A stretch of DNA of 64,000 nt from the NCBI GenBank assembly GCA_963809615.1, contig CAWEKR010000013.1, forward strand, positions 1 through 64,000, given 5' to 3'. The stretch is from FEB-25 sp963809615 (GTDB lineage Bacteria > Chloroflexota > Anaerolineae > Anaerolineales > UBA4823). Both the position numbers and the translations under genes were made by a program. The notes beneath the pieces were generated by a model. It was not told where the DNA came from. It worked only from the letters and a program-made list of their open reading frames with translations, and did no database searches. Each line of letters opens with the position of its first letter. Within the stretch, counting starts at the first letter, position 1. Positions 40,916-49,987 of the stretch are shown here, in pieces.

Positions 40916-41920
40916 ATGGTGACTAAACGAGCGTTAATTACTGGGATTACGGGTCAGGATGGATCGTATCTGGCAGAATTTTTACTCGAACAGGGTTATC
41001 AAGTCATCGGTATGGTCCGGCGTTCGAGCACGATCAATTTCGAACGCATCGAGCACATCCAGGATAAGCTAACCATTGTCTCTGGGGACCTTATGGACCA
41101 GATCTCCGTGATCGACATCATCAAAACCCATCGCCCCAGTGAAGTTTATAACCTGGCGGCGCAATCCTTCGTCCAGACATCGTGGGTGCAGCCCGTGTTC
41201 ACCGGTGAAGTGACCGCTCTTGGAGTTACCCGTGTTTTGGACGCAATTCGGTTGGTCGACCCGGATATCAAATTCTACCAGGCGAGTACAAGCGAGATGT
41301 TTGGCAAGGTGCATGAGTCTCCGCAATCCGAAAGCACACCTTTTTACCCACGCAGCCCGTATGGGGTGGCTAAGCTGTACGGTCATTGGATCACGGTGAA
41401 CTACCGTGAAAGTTATAACCTGTTTGCGTGCTCGGGGATTTGTTTTAACCACGAAAGCCCGCGCCGCGGCCACGAATTTGTCACCCGGAAAATTGCCCGT
41501 GGCGCAGCCAGGATCAAGCACAATTTAGAGAAGGAATTGCGTCTGGGAAACCTGGACGCCCAGCGCGACTGGGGCTATGCTCCTGATTATGTGCGCGGCA
41601 TGTGGTTGATCCTCCAGCAGGACCAGCCGGAAGATTTTGTGCTTGCGACCGGGCATACCCACTCGGTCAGGGAATTCACCCAGCTGGCATTCGGTTATCT
41701 CGGTTTGGATTATACAGACTTTGTCATCCAGGACCCCGCTTTTATGCGCCCGGCAGATGTTGAGCTGTTGGTGGGGAACCCCCACAAGGCAAAGAAAGAA
41801 TTGGGCTGGGAAACCCAAACAACCTTTGAACAGCTTGTGCGGATCATGGTGGATGCGGAGATCGAGGGTTCACCGGCAATGAAGGATGCTCAAGGAATTA
41901 AGAATTCCGGTAGGTTATAA
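40916..41920 (+). CDS. gmd: GDP-mannose 4,6-dehydratase
   Basis: A 334-residue extended SDR: Rossmann GITGQDGSYLAEFLLEQGY, VYNLAAQSFV, catalytic Thr/Ser-Tyr-Lys set (STSEMFG, SPYGVAKLYG with the YxxxK), HESPRRGHEFVTRKI and LRLGNLDAQRDWGYAPDYV. It makes GDP-4-keto-6-deoxymannose, the precursor of fucose and rhamnose-type sugars for surface polysaccharides. No fucose synthase follows here. AAAGGAACAG precedes the ATG. The next start overlaps its stop by one base. Confidence 0.96.
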   Translation: MVTKRALITGITGQDGSYLAEFLLEQGYQVIGMVRRSSTINFERIEHIQDKLTIVSGDLMDQISVIDIIKTHRPSEVYNLAAQSFVQTSWVQPVFTGEVTALGVTRVLDAIRLVDPDIKFYQASTSEMFGKVHESPQSESTPFYPRSPYGVAKLYGHWITVNYRESYNLFACSGICFNHESPRRGHEFVTRKIARGAARIKHNLEKELRLGNLDAQRDWGYAPDYVRGMWLILQQDQPEDFVLATGHTHSVREFTQLAFGYLGLDYTDFVIQDPAFMRPADVELLVGNPHKAKKELGWETQTTFEQLVRIMVDAEIEGSPAMKDAQGIKNSGRL

Positions 41921-43233
41921 TGGATCTAATGCCCATGATCACTTTATCTGATGAAGAAAGACAACAGTTATTAGATTTATCTCAAACAGGTCCAGAACTA
42001 TTGAGCCACCGGGCACGCCTGATTTTGGCATATGCCGAGGGTAAGCCAACCATCCTCGCCGCAACAGATGCCGGAATTTCGCGTGGCAGGGCGCGCTTCT
42101 GGAAACGACAGTTCCAAGCAAAGGGAATGGGTATCTTTAATCAGGAGGTCGATTCGGCATCAGATACACCTATCGAAGCAGAACAAGTACTCCAGGATGG
42201 TGGTGAGTCAGAAAACAGCATGATTAATTTACTGCCAGAAGATGCGACCATTCTCATGGAAATCCCTTTCCTGCAGCCGAGGGAGAATATTGGGATCAGT
42301 CCGGATGATAGTCTGGCGGGGGCCGGTAAAAAAGTGTGGTCGTTCTATTTCGCAGAGATGCTGTGCCACGAAGCCGGCACCCTGCTGGGCGAGAATATTG
42401 AAGAATTACATGACATGCGTGTAGCCACCCGGCGGATGCGATCTGCTTTTGATATTTTTAGCCTGGCTTTTGATCCAAAAACCATGAAGCGCCATCTCAA
42501 GGGTCTGCGGACGATTGGACAGGTTTTGGGACAAGTGCGGGATATGGACGTTATCATGGCAAACGCGGCGACCTATCAAAGGAAGCTGAAAGAAAACCTG
42601 CGCCCTGGTTTGGAACCTTTACTAGCCGAATGGCAGGCGACGATCGATCGGCAACGCATCAAGATGTTAAAGCATTTACAGAGTGAGCCATACCATAACT
42701 TTAAGTATAATTTCAACCTGTTCTTAGAGACCCCGGAACAGCTCAATTCTCAGCGCGTTCAAGTTGGTGGTAGGAGCTCGCTCTTGCGGGATACCGTCCC
42801 GGTATTAGTTTACAGCCGTTATGCCGCGGTCAGGGCATATGAGGGAATTATCCCCACTGCTTCAGTCGTTCAGCTGCATGCACTGCGAATTGAATTCAAG
42901 AAATTCCGCTACACGCTCGAATATTTCAAGGAAATCCTTGGGGAAGGCGCTGACCAGGCAGTAACCGAGATAAAACAGCTGCAAGACCGCCTGGGTGAGC
43001 TGCACGATGCAGACGTGGCATGCCAGCTGGTCGGCGGGTTCTTGAAGCAGTGGGATAAAGATCAAATCCTAAGACCGATCTCTGAACGCCTTAACCCCGA
43101 ACCTATTGTTGACTATCTTGCGTACCTGAATGGAGAACGCTTCCGCTTGACAGCATCTTTTCCCGAATTGTGGAGAAATTTCAACCGTACAGACTTTCGT
43201 CAGATGATTGCCCAGGCGATATCCTTGCTATAA
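41920..43233 (+). CDS. CHAD domain protein with N-terminal transposase-like helix-turn-helix
   Basis: A 437-residue protein. Residues about 8-70 resemble the helix-turn-helix head found in IS630-type transposases and related regulators (LLSHRARLILAYAEGKPTI, then DAGISRGRARFWKRQF). After an acidic linker, residues about 135-430 are a CHAD domain: ELHDMRVATRRMRSAFDIF, RDMDVIM, HALRIEFKKFRYTLEYF and LGELHDADVA. CHAD proteins bind polyphosphate through the conserved basic residues. The helix-turn-helix plus CHAD arrangement is uncommon. Begins at the gmd stop (TAATG). Confidence 0.87.
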   Translation: MDLMPMITLSDEERQQLLDLSQTGPELLSHRARLILAYAEGKPTILAATDAGISRGRARFWKRQFQAKGMGIFNQEVDSASDTPIEAEQVLQDGGESENSMINLLPEDATILMEIPFLQPRENIGISPDDSLAGAGKKVWSFYFAEMLCHEAGTLLGENIEELHDMRVATRRMRSAFDIFSLAFDPKTMKRHLKGLRTIGQVLGQVRDMDVIMANAATYQRKLKENLRPGLEPLLAEWQATIDRQRIKMLKHLQSEPYHNFKYNFNLFLETPEQLNSQRVQVGGRSSLLRDTVPVLVYSRYAAVRAYEGIIPTASVVQLHALRIEFKKFRYTLEYFKEILGEGADQAVTEIKQLQDRLGELHDADVACQLVGGFLKQWDKDQILRPISERLNPEPIVDYLAYLNGERFRLTASFPELWRNFNRTDFRQMIAQAISLL

Positions 43234-43256
43234 ATACCAATATCCGGTGCAGCAAA

Positions 43257-44444
43257 TTATTTGATGACCAGTCCGGTCTGGGGCTCACCTAGATATTCGG
43301 CTCCATCCTCCGTAACCAATACATCTTCTTCGAGCCCAAGATAGCCGTATCCCTTTACCGCTAACCCAGGTTCAAGGGTATATACCTGCCCGGGTTCGAG
43401 TAGATAGTTCGGAGTAGCTCCATAGCGCTCCCATTCCGGTCCCAAGATACCGGCACCATCATGCACCACCCGGCCCACCTGGTGCCCGGTTGCATAGGGG
43501 AATTCCGGATATCCTGCCTCCAGGATCGTCTGTCGGGCAACCTGGTCAATCGATTTGCCAGTAACACCGGGTTTCATGGATTGAAAAGCACCCTGGATGG
43601 CTTTCCGGACAGTGTGAAAGGCATGGTCCACTTCTGGGGGAGGCGTCTTTTCTCCAGGACGGCAGAAATAAACCACCCGCTGGATATCAGAGCAATACGC
43701 TTCCTGCATCACCCCGAAATCAAAGTGGACGATATGACCGGGTGATATCTTCAGCTCGGTCGGACCCACATGCCCGATGATGGAATCTGGACCGTTATTT
43801 ACCGTCGGGCAATTGATCAGCTCCCAGGCGGGCTCCAACCGTAATCTATCCAGCTGGGCGTGCATAAAATCACTGATTTCAATTTCACTCATCCCAACCT
43901 GGATAAAATCAAAAGTCCGCTGAAAAATGGTGTGCGTAGTCCGAATGGCAGCCCGGATCCGTTCAATTTCCTGTGCTGTTTTACGCCCACGCAGTGCGCT
44001 GTGGAGCTTTTCTGCGCTCACCAACCTGGATCGGTACGGTGTCCCTTCGAGATACCTGCATAAAAGCTGGTACATCCCGTAGGACAGACCATCAGCATGA
44101 ACGTCATCGATCGACTGGTTGATTGCAATTTGGCTTGGTTTCAGGCGTTCAATCACACCCATTAATTCCGGCTGGACCGAATGATCGTATTGGATGACCT
44201 CGTCATAGGCGCCAGTACGGCGGGCAGCTTCAGCTTCGAACCTGCCGACGATGGCAATACGCTCGCCGGTCTTGCACAATATCAACGCGCTTTGCCAGGT
44301 CAAGTCGAGCCCGTAGATAAGTGGGAGGATGGGGTCGCCCCCGGCAGAGGTTTCTCTGACGAAGGTCAGCCACATATCGACGTCCATTTCCTGCAAAATG
44401 CCGATAGCTTGCTGCACTTTTTCCTGTACGAGCGTGGGGTTCAT
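43257..44444 (-). CDS. M24 family metallopeptidase (Xaa-Pro aminopeptidase-like)
   Basis: A 395-residue protein with a creatinase-like N-domain (1-150) and a pita-bread catalytic domain. The five metal ligands are in place: HFDFG (Asp), CSDIQR (Asp), GHQVG (His), LEPGL (Glu) and LEEDVLVTEDG (Glu). It removes N-terminal residues next to Pro or similar. Together with the M14 peptidase beyond it, it suggests peptide catabolism. No signal peptide, so cytosolic. Confidence 0.93.
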   Translation of the reverse strand: MNPTLVQEKVQQAIGILQEMDVDMWLTFVRETSAGGDPILPLIYGLDLTWQSALILCKTGERIAIVGRFEAEAARRTGAYDEVIQYDHSVQPELMGVIERLKPSQIAINQSIDDVHADGLSYGMYQLLCRYLEGTPYRSRLVSAEKLHSALRGRKTAQEIERIRAAIRTTHTIFQRTFDFIQVGMSEIEISDFMHAQLDRLRLEPAWELINCPTVNNGPDSIIGHVGPTELKISPGHIVHFDFGVMQEAYCSDIQRVVYFCRPGEKTPPPEVDHAFHTVRKAIQGAFQSMKPGVTGKSIDQVARQTILEAGYPEFPYATGHQVGRVVHDGAGILGPEWERYGATPNYLLEPGQVYTLEPGLAVKGYGYLGLEEDVLVTEDGAEYLGEPQTGLVIK

Positions 44445-44471
44445 TGCTGCCTCTATATCTTCTACTCTAGA

Positions 44472-46145
44472 CTATCGTAATACTGCTTCTCTTATGATCG
44501 AGCCGGCGCGTTCGCTCAGGATTTTGAGCTTGATTTTCGTTCCCGGAGCAGCTTCGATCACCCACTCAAGCCGGGCACGGTTGTCCGTGGGGCTATCCGC
44601 AGAAAGGGCAGAAACCTCCATTTTGTTACTTCGACCTTCGAGATGACCCAGCTCCTGGCGGTGTTTACCACTGGTGAGTACCGCGCCGTCAGGCAGCTCT
44701 ATCTCAACCCTGACGGGTCGGCAAGATTTGCGTGTTTTGCTTAGCTGGCTGGTATAAGTCGGAAGGAAGCCGCTATTTTCGACCACCAGATTAAGGTGGT
44801 ATTTATCGGAGACGATTTTATCGATTTCTAGGGCGTGAATCTCAAGGTGGGGGAGCAGTTCTCCCAGGGTTAGCATGAACGGATAATGCTTTTTTGCTTC
44901 CTGCTCAACAAAGCCTAACGGAGGATTTCGCCAGGTATACATATTATTCCAGCCACCCAGCTCGATTTTGCCCAGCTGAGGGTGGTCGAAAGGCTGCCAG
45001 GCGATATATGCATCAGGTGCGCCATGCTCATCGATCCATTTCAGGATCTGCAGGTCCTCTTCATGCGGATGGTCCCGCCACCACTCGATCCATTTGCGGT
45101 CTTTAATCCCTGCTTCGGTGGGCAGGTCCCACAGCTCAATCGTATAGGTGAATACCCCATGGTGGTCATACATCCAATCATCAAAAGCACCGGTGGTGAC
45201 TTCCTTTGGGTGGTATTTGAAGTCATGAAAAGTAGATACACAGCGATAACCGGTGATTTTTGTACCGATTTCACCGATCTTCTTGAACACCCACAGGTCT
45301 TCGGTGTTCATATCATCATCCGCTTTGGTGCTATACGGACGTAGAATGACCCGGCTGAAAGTATGAAACGTAATTGCTATATTGATGTTTGGGTGTTTGA
45401 CCACAAAATCGGTGAGGGCACGCGTCTCCGGTTCTGAGGCGGGATACGGACCTGCTCCATACTGCTCGCCTTCGGTGCGCCATTCGAAGGGAAAGTTGCG
45501 GTTGAAATCGAGGCCCTCCAACGGGCGGGCTGATTTAATTACATAGCCGTCGTAATCCTCCAACAAGCCCTCGGTAAACAAGCGGTAGTAAGTGCCCCCG
45601 CTCTCATCGATGCCACGTTTCTCCATCAAACGTGGGTCGAGCGAGCTGATCTTCCAATCGCCATTGGGATCCTGGAGCCTCATCTGGAGAATTCTCCCAT
45701 CCCCATTGATATCCTGGGTAAACAGACCATCATCTTTTTCCTCCCATGGATAGGGTCTTACCCCCGAACGCACATAGCGCGGGTTTGCTGCCATCGCCCA
45801 TTCAGCTCCATCAGGGTTTGCCCGTGGGACAATGTAATAAACACTTTGGTCCAGCTGGCGGGTGATCTGCTCATCTGTTCCATATCCGTCCAACAAGTGA
45901 AACGCTATATACAGGGCGGTAGTGGTTCCGGTGATCTCGGTGGCATGGAGATTAGCATCAATCCAGATAGCTGGTTTTTCCATATCAGTACCGGTAGCCT
46001 GGTTGGTCAGTGTTAATAGCTGGATCGGTCGACCTTCATGGCTGGTTCCAATTGTGCCAATTTGAGCAAGGGAAGGGTATTTTGCCGCCCAATCGGTAAG
46101 AAGCTGGGCAAGCTCTTGATTTGAAAAATAGTGATCAAAATCCAT
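44472..46145 (-). CDS. M14 family zinc carboxypeptidase
   Basis: A 557-residue protein with an M14 catalytic domain (about 1-370). Zinc ligands are in NLHATEITG (HxxE) and the later His in TFHTFSRVILRPY; the catalytic Glu is in YTIELWDLPTEAG. The C-terminal part (about 400-557) is beta-rich. No signal peptide is evident, unusual for M14 enzymes, which are mostly secreted; it may act inside the cell. Same strand as the M24 peptidase, 27 bases upstream of it. Confidence 0.93.
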   Translation of the reverse strand: MDFDHYFSNQELAQLLTDWAAKYPSLAQIGTIGTSHEGRPIQLLTLTNQATGTDMEKPAIWIDANLHATEITGTTTALYIAFHLLDGYGTDEQITRQLDQSVYYIVPRANPDGAEWAMAANPRYVRSGVRPYPWEEKDDGLFTQDINGDGRILQMRLQDPNGDWKISSLDPRLMEKRGIDESGGTYYRLFTEGLLEDYDGYVIKSARPLEGLDFNRNFPFEWRTEGEQYGAGPYPASEPETRALTDFVVKHPNINIAITFHTFSRVILRPYSTKADDDMNTEDLWVFKKIGEIGTKITGYRCVSTFHDFKYHPKEVTTGAFDDWMYDHHGVFTYTIELWDLPTEAGIKDRKWIEWWRDHPHEEDLQILKWIDEHGAPDAYIAWQPFDHPQLGKIELGGWNNMYTWRNPPLGFVEQEAKKHYPFMLTLGELLPHLEIHALEIDKIVSDKYHLNLVVENSGFLPTYTSQLSKTRKSCRPVRVEIELPDGAVLTSGKHRQELGHLEGRSNKMEVSALSADSPTDNRARLEWVIEAAPGTKIKLKILSERAGSIIREAVLR

Positions 46146-46288
46146 GGGTATCTCCGGTTGTAGGTTGAAAAATGTTTTGTGCAGGCTGAATTGACTGAAA
46201 CCTTATTCTCTATCAGTGATCAATTCAAGCGTTGATAAATCTATCTTCGTTGCTCAATTAGGATAATCATCTGGTCTCTCCGCACGGG

Positions 46289-47194
46289 TCAAGCAGGTTT
46301 TTTGAATTTATTCCAGTATCTTAATATGCCATCCGCCGACATAAAGGATGGATTTGCGATTTGTTGGGCATCAATAAAGGTTTTCTCTACCTGATATTTC
46401 TGGGCACGCGTTTGCTCGAACTCGATAAATTGTTGGCGAAGTTCATCCAGGGATGGGTTGAGGGGCAGCTTTTCCTCTGCCCACTCTTCGACCTCGTCCA
46501 GTCCATCCAATACTGCCTGTAAATGCCACCCGGCGTCGGAATAAATCCCAAAGTGGGTGGGAACGATGCGGCTTGGTCCATATTTTTGGATACGATGGAT
46601 ACTCTCCCTCCACTTCTCCAGGTTTAGATCTGGAGGGGGCATGGGGAGGCTGAGATAATGCCGTGCGGTCAGGCGGATACCGCCGATATCCCCACTAAAA
46701 CATGCGTCCCCGATCATATATGCAAGGTGATGGCTGGCATGCCCTGGGACGTTCAGGGCGCTGATAGCCAATCCTGCAACATTGACCACCTCAGCATCAT
46801 GCATGATGGTGATTCTATCTTCCTTCACCGCTAAGAATTCCCCCCATAATGATTCCATCTTGTCACCATACAGGCGCTCCGCACTGGCCAGCAGTTTCTC
46901 AGGATTGATTAGATGGGGAGCGCCATTTTCATGGACATGGATCTGGCAGCCCTGCTGCGCCAGCCATCCAGCTGCGCCGGCATGATCCAGATGGATGTGG
47001 GTTAAAAAGACATCGCTGATATTTTCAACCCCATAGCCGAGCTGCCTCATCCCCGTTACCAGGGCTTGGATGGTCGAACCTGGGCCTGTCTCTACCAGGA
47101 TCGCTCCAGCAGAATGCGGCACCAGGTAAGCTCCAACGGTTCCTCTTCTTTCCAAAAAATTCAGGTCGATGGTATGGATTGTGGGACTTTCCAT
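46289..47194 (-). CDS. MBL-fold metallohydrolase
   Basis: A 301-residue metallo-beta-lactamase-fold hydrolase with THIHLDHAG (HxHxDH), VPGHASHH and, downstream, the Asp/His pair CFSGDIGG and PTHFGI completing the two-metal site. A helical C-terminal extension (about 225-301) of unknown use. It follows the methyltransferase without a gap (TGAATG). Substrate not predictable. Confidence 0.9.
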   Translation of the reverse strand: MESPTIHTIDLNFLERRGTVGAYLVPHSAGAILVETGPGSTIQALVTGMRQLGYGVENISDVFLTHIHLDHAGAAGWLAQQGCQIHVHENGAPHLINPEKLLASAERLYGDKMESLWGEFLAVKEDRITIMHDAEVVNVAGLAISALNVPGHASHHLAYMIGDACFSGDIGGIRLTARHYLSLPMPPPDLNLEKWRESIHRIQKYGPSRIVPTHFGIYSDAGWHLQAVLDGLDEVEEWAEEKLPLNPSLDELRQQFIEFEQTRAQKYQVEKTFIDAQQIANPSFMSADGILRYWNKFKKPA

Positions 47195-48430
47195 TCAGCC
47201 TCCCTTCTTCGCTGTACTCATTTCCTGGCTCGATTTTAATCCCGAAAGAAGGTGAAATTTTCCCGATTCGGCCAGTATGGTGATATTTCCATAAATTTCC
47301 TTGATCAAGCGGTCGTATCGAATGAACCGGTTTGCCACGATGACGAGATGCCCACCCGGATTGAGTGCCTGGTGCGAAGCTTCAATCATTGATTGGGCGA
47401 TCTGGTAATCCACCGCCATACCAGAATGGAAAGGCGGATTGGACAGGATCAGGTCATATTTATCCGGTAAAAGCGGGTTGAGCAGATCGCCCGCAAACAC
47501 CTGAGCGTTTGAGATATTATTTATGGAAAGGGTTTCCCGGCAAGCAGCTAGTGCCAGCAGGTTATTATCGATCAAGTGGACCATCCCGGCGCCCTTGATC
47601 GCAGCAAACAGACCGATGATCCCGTAACCACAGCCGGCATCCAGTACTTTCGCACCGGGAGGAATTTGGACGGTGACCAACAGCATTTCTGTCCCTGCAT
47701 CCAGGTGGTCGAATGAAAATATTCCTGGCAGGCTGCGGATTGGGTAGGACAGACCTTCGATCGGGATGGAGAACTCGACCCAGGTGTGAGGCTCAATACC
47801 GGCAGCATGCGCCCAATCAGGCTCAGGAACCTCATGAAGCCGTTTGCTAAAATGTGCCAAGCGGTTGCCCTTCTTGTATGCCAGGATCCTTCCCCTTCCA
47901 AACAAGGACTGGGCGTCTTTGATCACCGACTCGATCCCCCAGCGGTTTGAGCCCACGAGATACAGATTTCCGCTCAAAGCCAGGGCGTTGTATGCCTGGA
48001 CCAGCCATCTACGCGAAAGCAGCCTGCCTTTCGGAATTTGGATGATTACTGCGTTAAACTTTTGATCAACCTCAGCTGTCTGATCAACACCCGTCAGCAT
48101 CTCGGCGGGAGGTAACTTGTTCACCGATAGCGTTAGCCTGGTCATCTCTATCGCAGTGATGTTTTGATCGCTGATGCTCAGCTGACCTGCTGGCAAATTT
48201 CGCTGTAGGTAGGCCGCCAAGGCACCCTGGTGGCAGCCCAACAGAAGCACATGGTCAGTCGGGTTAATTTTGACATTCTCAGCAATCAATCCAGCAGATG
48301 GGAAAACTAGCTCCCAATCAGGCAGCCCTGGCAGGGTATAAACTTCGAGTGGCACCCCCCCAAGATCCACCTGTTGCTTCCGAAAATCTGTTCGGGAGGC
48401 AAGAGGAATAAAAATCGTCTGATCCGTCAT
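47195..48430 (-). CDS. RsmC-like methyltransferase
   Basis: A 411-residue protein with two methyltransferase-like halves, as in RsmC/RlmG: an N-terminal degenerate half (HVLLLGCHQGALAAYL) and an active C-terminal half with KVLDAGCGYGIIGLFAA and the catalytic NPPFHSG motif, which marks N2-guanine methylation of rRNA. I start at the ATG at 48430 because it overlaps the upstream gene's stop (ATGA); earlier codons belong to that gene in another frame. Middle gene of a three-gene operon. Confidence 0.9.
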   Translation of the reverse strand: MTDQTIFIPLASRTDFRKQQVDLGGVPLEVYTLPGLPDWELVFPSAGLIAENVKINPTDHVLLLGCHQGALAAYLQRNLPAGQLSISDQNITAIEMTRLTLSVNKLPPAEMLTGVDQTAEVDQKFNAVIIQIPKGRLLSRRWLVQAYNALALSGNLYLVGSNRWGIESVIKDAQSLFGRGRILAYKKGNRLAHFSKRLHEVPEPDWAHAAGIEPHTWVEFSIPIEGLSYPIRSLPGIFSFDHLDAGTEMLLVTVQIPPGAKVLDAGCGYGIIGLFAAIKGAGMVHLIDNNLLALAACRETLSINNISNAQVFAGDLLNPLLPDKYDLILSNPPFHSGMAVDYQIAQSMIEASHQALNPGGHLVIVANRFIRYDRLIKEIYGNITILAESGKFHLLSGLKSSQEMSTAKKGG

Positions 48431-49029
48431 TCGGCATCCGGAGCGAAGGAAGAGAATCTGTCCCCCAGGTCTCTCACCAGGATCGACCTGGGTTGTCTTG
48501 ATACCCAGGCAACCACGATCATATCTCCAAGTGCCCCTGCAGCATTGAATGTGGCGATGAATAACGGGTACGGAGCGATGGACGGTGACAGGAATGCTGC
48601 AAACAGGATACCTGCGATTGAAATCAGGATTAATGGTGATAAACCCACGATGGCATATTGGATTTTTGGCAGGTACCATTCGGGAGCAGCTGCAAAGGCA
48701 TATCCTGATCTCAGGGCAAATTTCGGTCGTTCACGGGTGAATACCCAAAAAAACAACCCATGGATGAGCTCGTGGACCACCAGCATAAAAATAATGCCTA
48801 CCAGGATGGCGAATAAACCCCATCCGGAGAAAGTTGTAACCACTCCCCAAAACCCATTTAGAAAAGGATTGAGAGAACGCAGGAAAATGATTACCCGGCT
48901 GAAAAACCAGCCAAACAAAAACAGGAGCGGGATGGCCAGTAAGTTCAACCAAAGCACAGTGCGGGAATTGGATAGGTCCAAGGTCTTTCGGTGATGATAA
49001 TTGGTGGGTAAATCCTTCATGGCATTCAT
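48427..49029 (-). CDS. DUF3267 membrane metalloprotease-like protein
   Basis: A 200-residue membrane protein of about five helices with the zinc-protease motif HELIHGLFF (HExxH) in a helix at about 90-100, as in DUF3267/site-2-protease-like families. The third ligand is probably in the later helices (around ALGDMIVVAW). Target unknown. First gene of the methyltransferase/MBL operon. Confidence 0.85.
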   Translation of the reverse strand: MNAMKDLPTNYHHRKTLDLSNSRTVLWLNLLAIPLLFLFGWFFSRVIIFLRSLNPFLNGFWGVVTTFSGWGLFAILVGIIFMLVVHELIHGLFFWVFTRERPKFALRSGYAFAAAPEWYLPKIQYAIVGLSPLILISIAGILFAAFLSPSIAPYPLFIATFNAAGALGDMIVVAWVSRQPRSILVRDLGDRFSSFAPDAE

Positions 49030-49070
49030 GCTGGAATTATAACTTCCTCTTGGCGATAGGATTGACGAAA

Positions 49071-49150
49071 GTGCTTAACGCGGCTAAAATTCAGCCTGCT
49101 TTAAGCACGTCTCCAAGGCGGAGGCGATTTTTTTGCTAAAGGATCTCCTT
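49071..49150 (+). promoter_or_regulatory. Structured leader / possible attenuator upstream of rplY
   Basis: GTGCTTAA (49071-49078) pairs perfectly with TTAAGCAC (49101-49108), enclosing an inner GGCT/AGCC hairpin. A short CTCC/GGAG hairpin and seven T (to about 49134) follow. This looks like a folded region ending in a terminator-like element about 160 bases before the L25 gene. It could be a leader attenuator or the terminator of something unseen. Two ATCTCCTTG copies follow near 49142 and 49183. Confidence 0.4.
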
Positions 49151-49291
49151 GTGTCTTAGGTCTAAATTTTCGCCTTAGCACATCTCCTTGGGCAAATTTC
49201 CAACCGGTAGACACCGGAATAACCAATAGAGCGAAGGTAATCCTCAGGGATCACATTCCTGAGAGGTGAGAGGCGCTCGAGGAAGGGAATA

Positions 49292-49951
49292 ATGGACGAG
49301 ATTGTATTAAAGGCGAATCGCCGTACTCTAATTGGCAAGCAGGTTAAGGCGATCCGCCGGGAAGGTCAGCTTCCCGCGGTGATCTATGGTCACTATATCG
49401 ACCCAATTTCGATTGTGATGGATCTTCGTGATACTGCCAAGAGCCTGGCGGGACTCGCTCCATCTGCATTGGTCACAGTTGATGTAGAAGGAGAAACACA
49501 TCGGGTGCTGGTGCGGGAGAAGCAGCGCAATAAAATCACCGGCATATTACTTCACGTTGATTTCCTGGCAGTCTCCATGAAGGAGAAATTACGCTCCCAG
49601 GTATATATGGAAATCGTTGGTTTAGCTCCAGCGATCAAAGAATTCAGCGGGGTTCTCGTCACGGGATCCGATGAAGTGGAAGTAGAATGTTTGCCCCAGG
49701 ATCTGCCTGAACGTCTCGTGGTGGATGTCTCTGGATTGATGAAAATCGGGGATGGGATTTACGTCCGCGATCTGGTTATCCCTGAAGGGGTGAAAATCCT
49801 GGAAGACCCCGATACCATGATTGCCCTCATCACTGCCCAGGCAGCCGAAGAGGTGGAGGAGGCTCCGGTAGTTGAAGAAGTATTGACCGGAGAACCGGAG
49901 ATCATTGAACACGGCAAGAAAGAGGAAGAAGAAGAGGCTGAGGCCAAATAA
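49292..49951 (+). CDS. rplY: 50S ribosomal protein L25 (CTC form)
   Basis: A 219-residue L25/CTC protein: L25 domain (1-95; LIGKQVKAIRREGQLPAVIYG, VLVREKQRNKITGILLHVDF) binding 5S rRNA, a TL5-type beta domain (about 96-185) and an acidic, Glu-rich tail (185-219). The three-part form is usual outside Proteobacteria. GAGGAAGGG lies at a suitable distance from the ATG. Followed by a strong terminator. Confidence 0.95.
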   Translation: MDEIVLKANRRTLIGKQVKAIRREGQLPAVIYGHYIDPISIVMDLRDTAKSLAGLAPSALVTVDVEGETHRVLVREKQRNKITGILLHVDFLAVSMKEKLRSQVYMEIVGLAPAIKEFSGVLVTGSDEVEVECLPQDLPERLVVDVSGLMKIGDGIYVRDLVIPEGVKILEDPDTMIALITAQAAEEVEEAPVVEEVLTGEPEIIEHGKKEEEEEAEAK

Positions 49952-49954
49952 TTC

Positions 49955-49987
49955 CTGGCGGGCGTTTCAAACGCCCGCCAGTTTTTT
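49955..49987 (+). terminator. Intrinsic terminator of rplY
   Basis: Perfect 13 bp stem CTGGCGGGCGTTT / AAACGCCCGCCAG with a one-base centre, followed by six T. The stop codon of the convergent Nudix gene lies inside the stem. Confidence 0.92.

Noticed and set aside
48430..48679. N-terminal 83 residues of the RsmC-like frame
   Set aside because: They overlap the DUF3267 gene out of frame, are Cys/Arg-rich and unlike any methyltransferase; the ATGA-coupled start is better.
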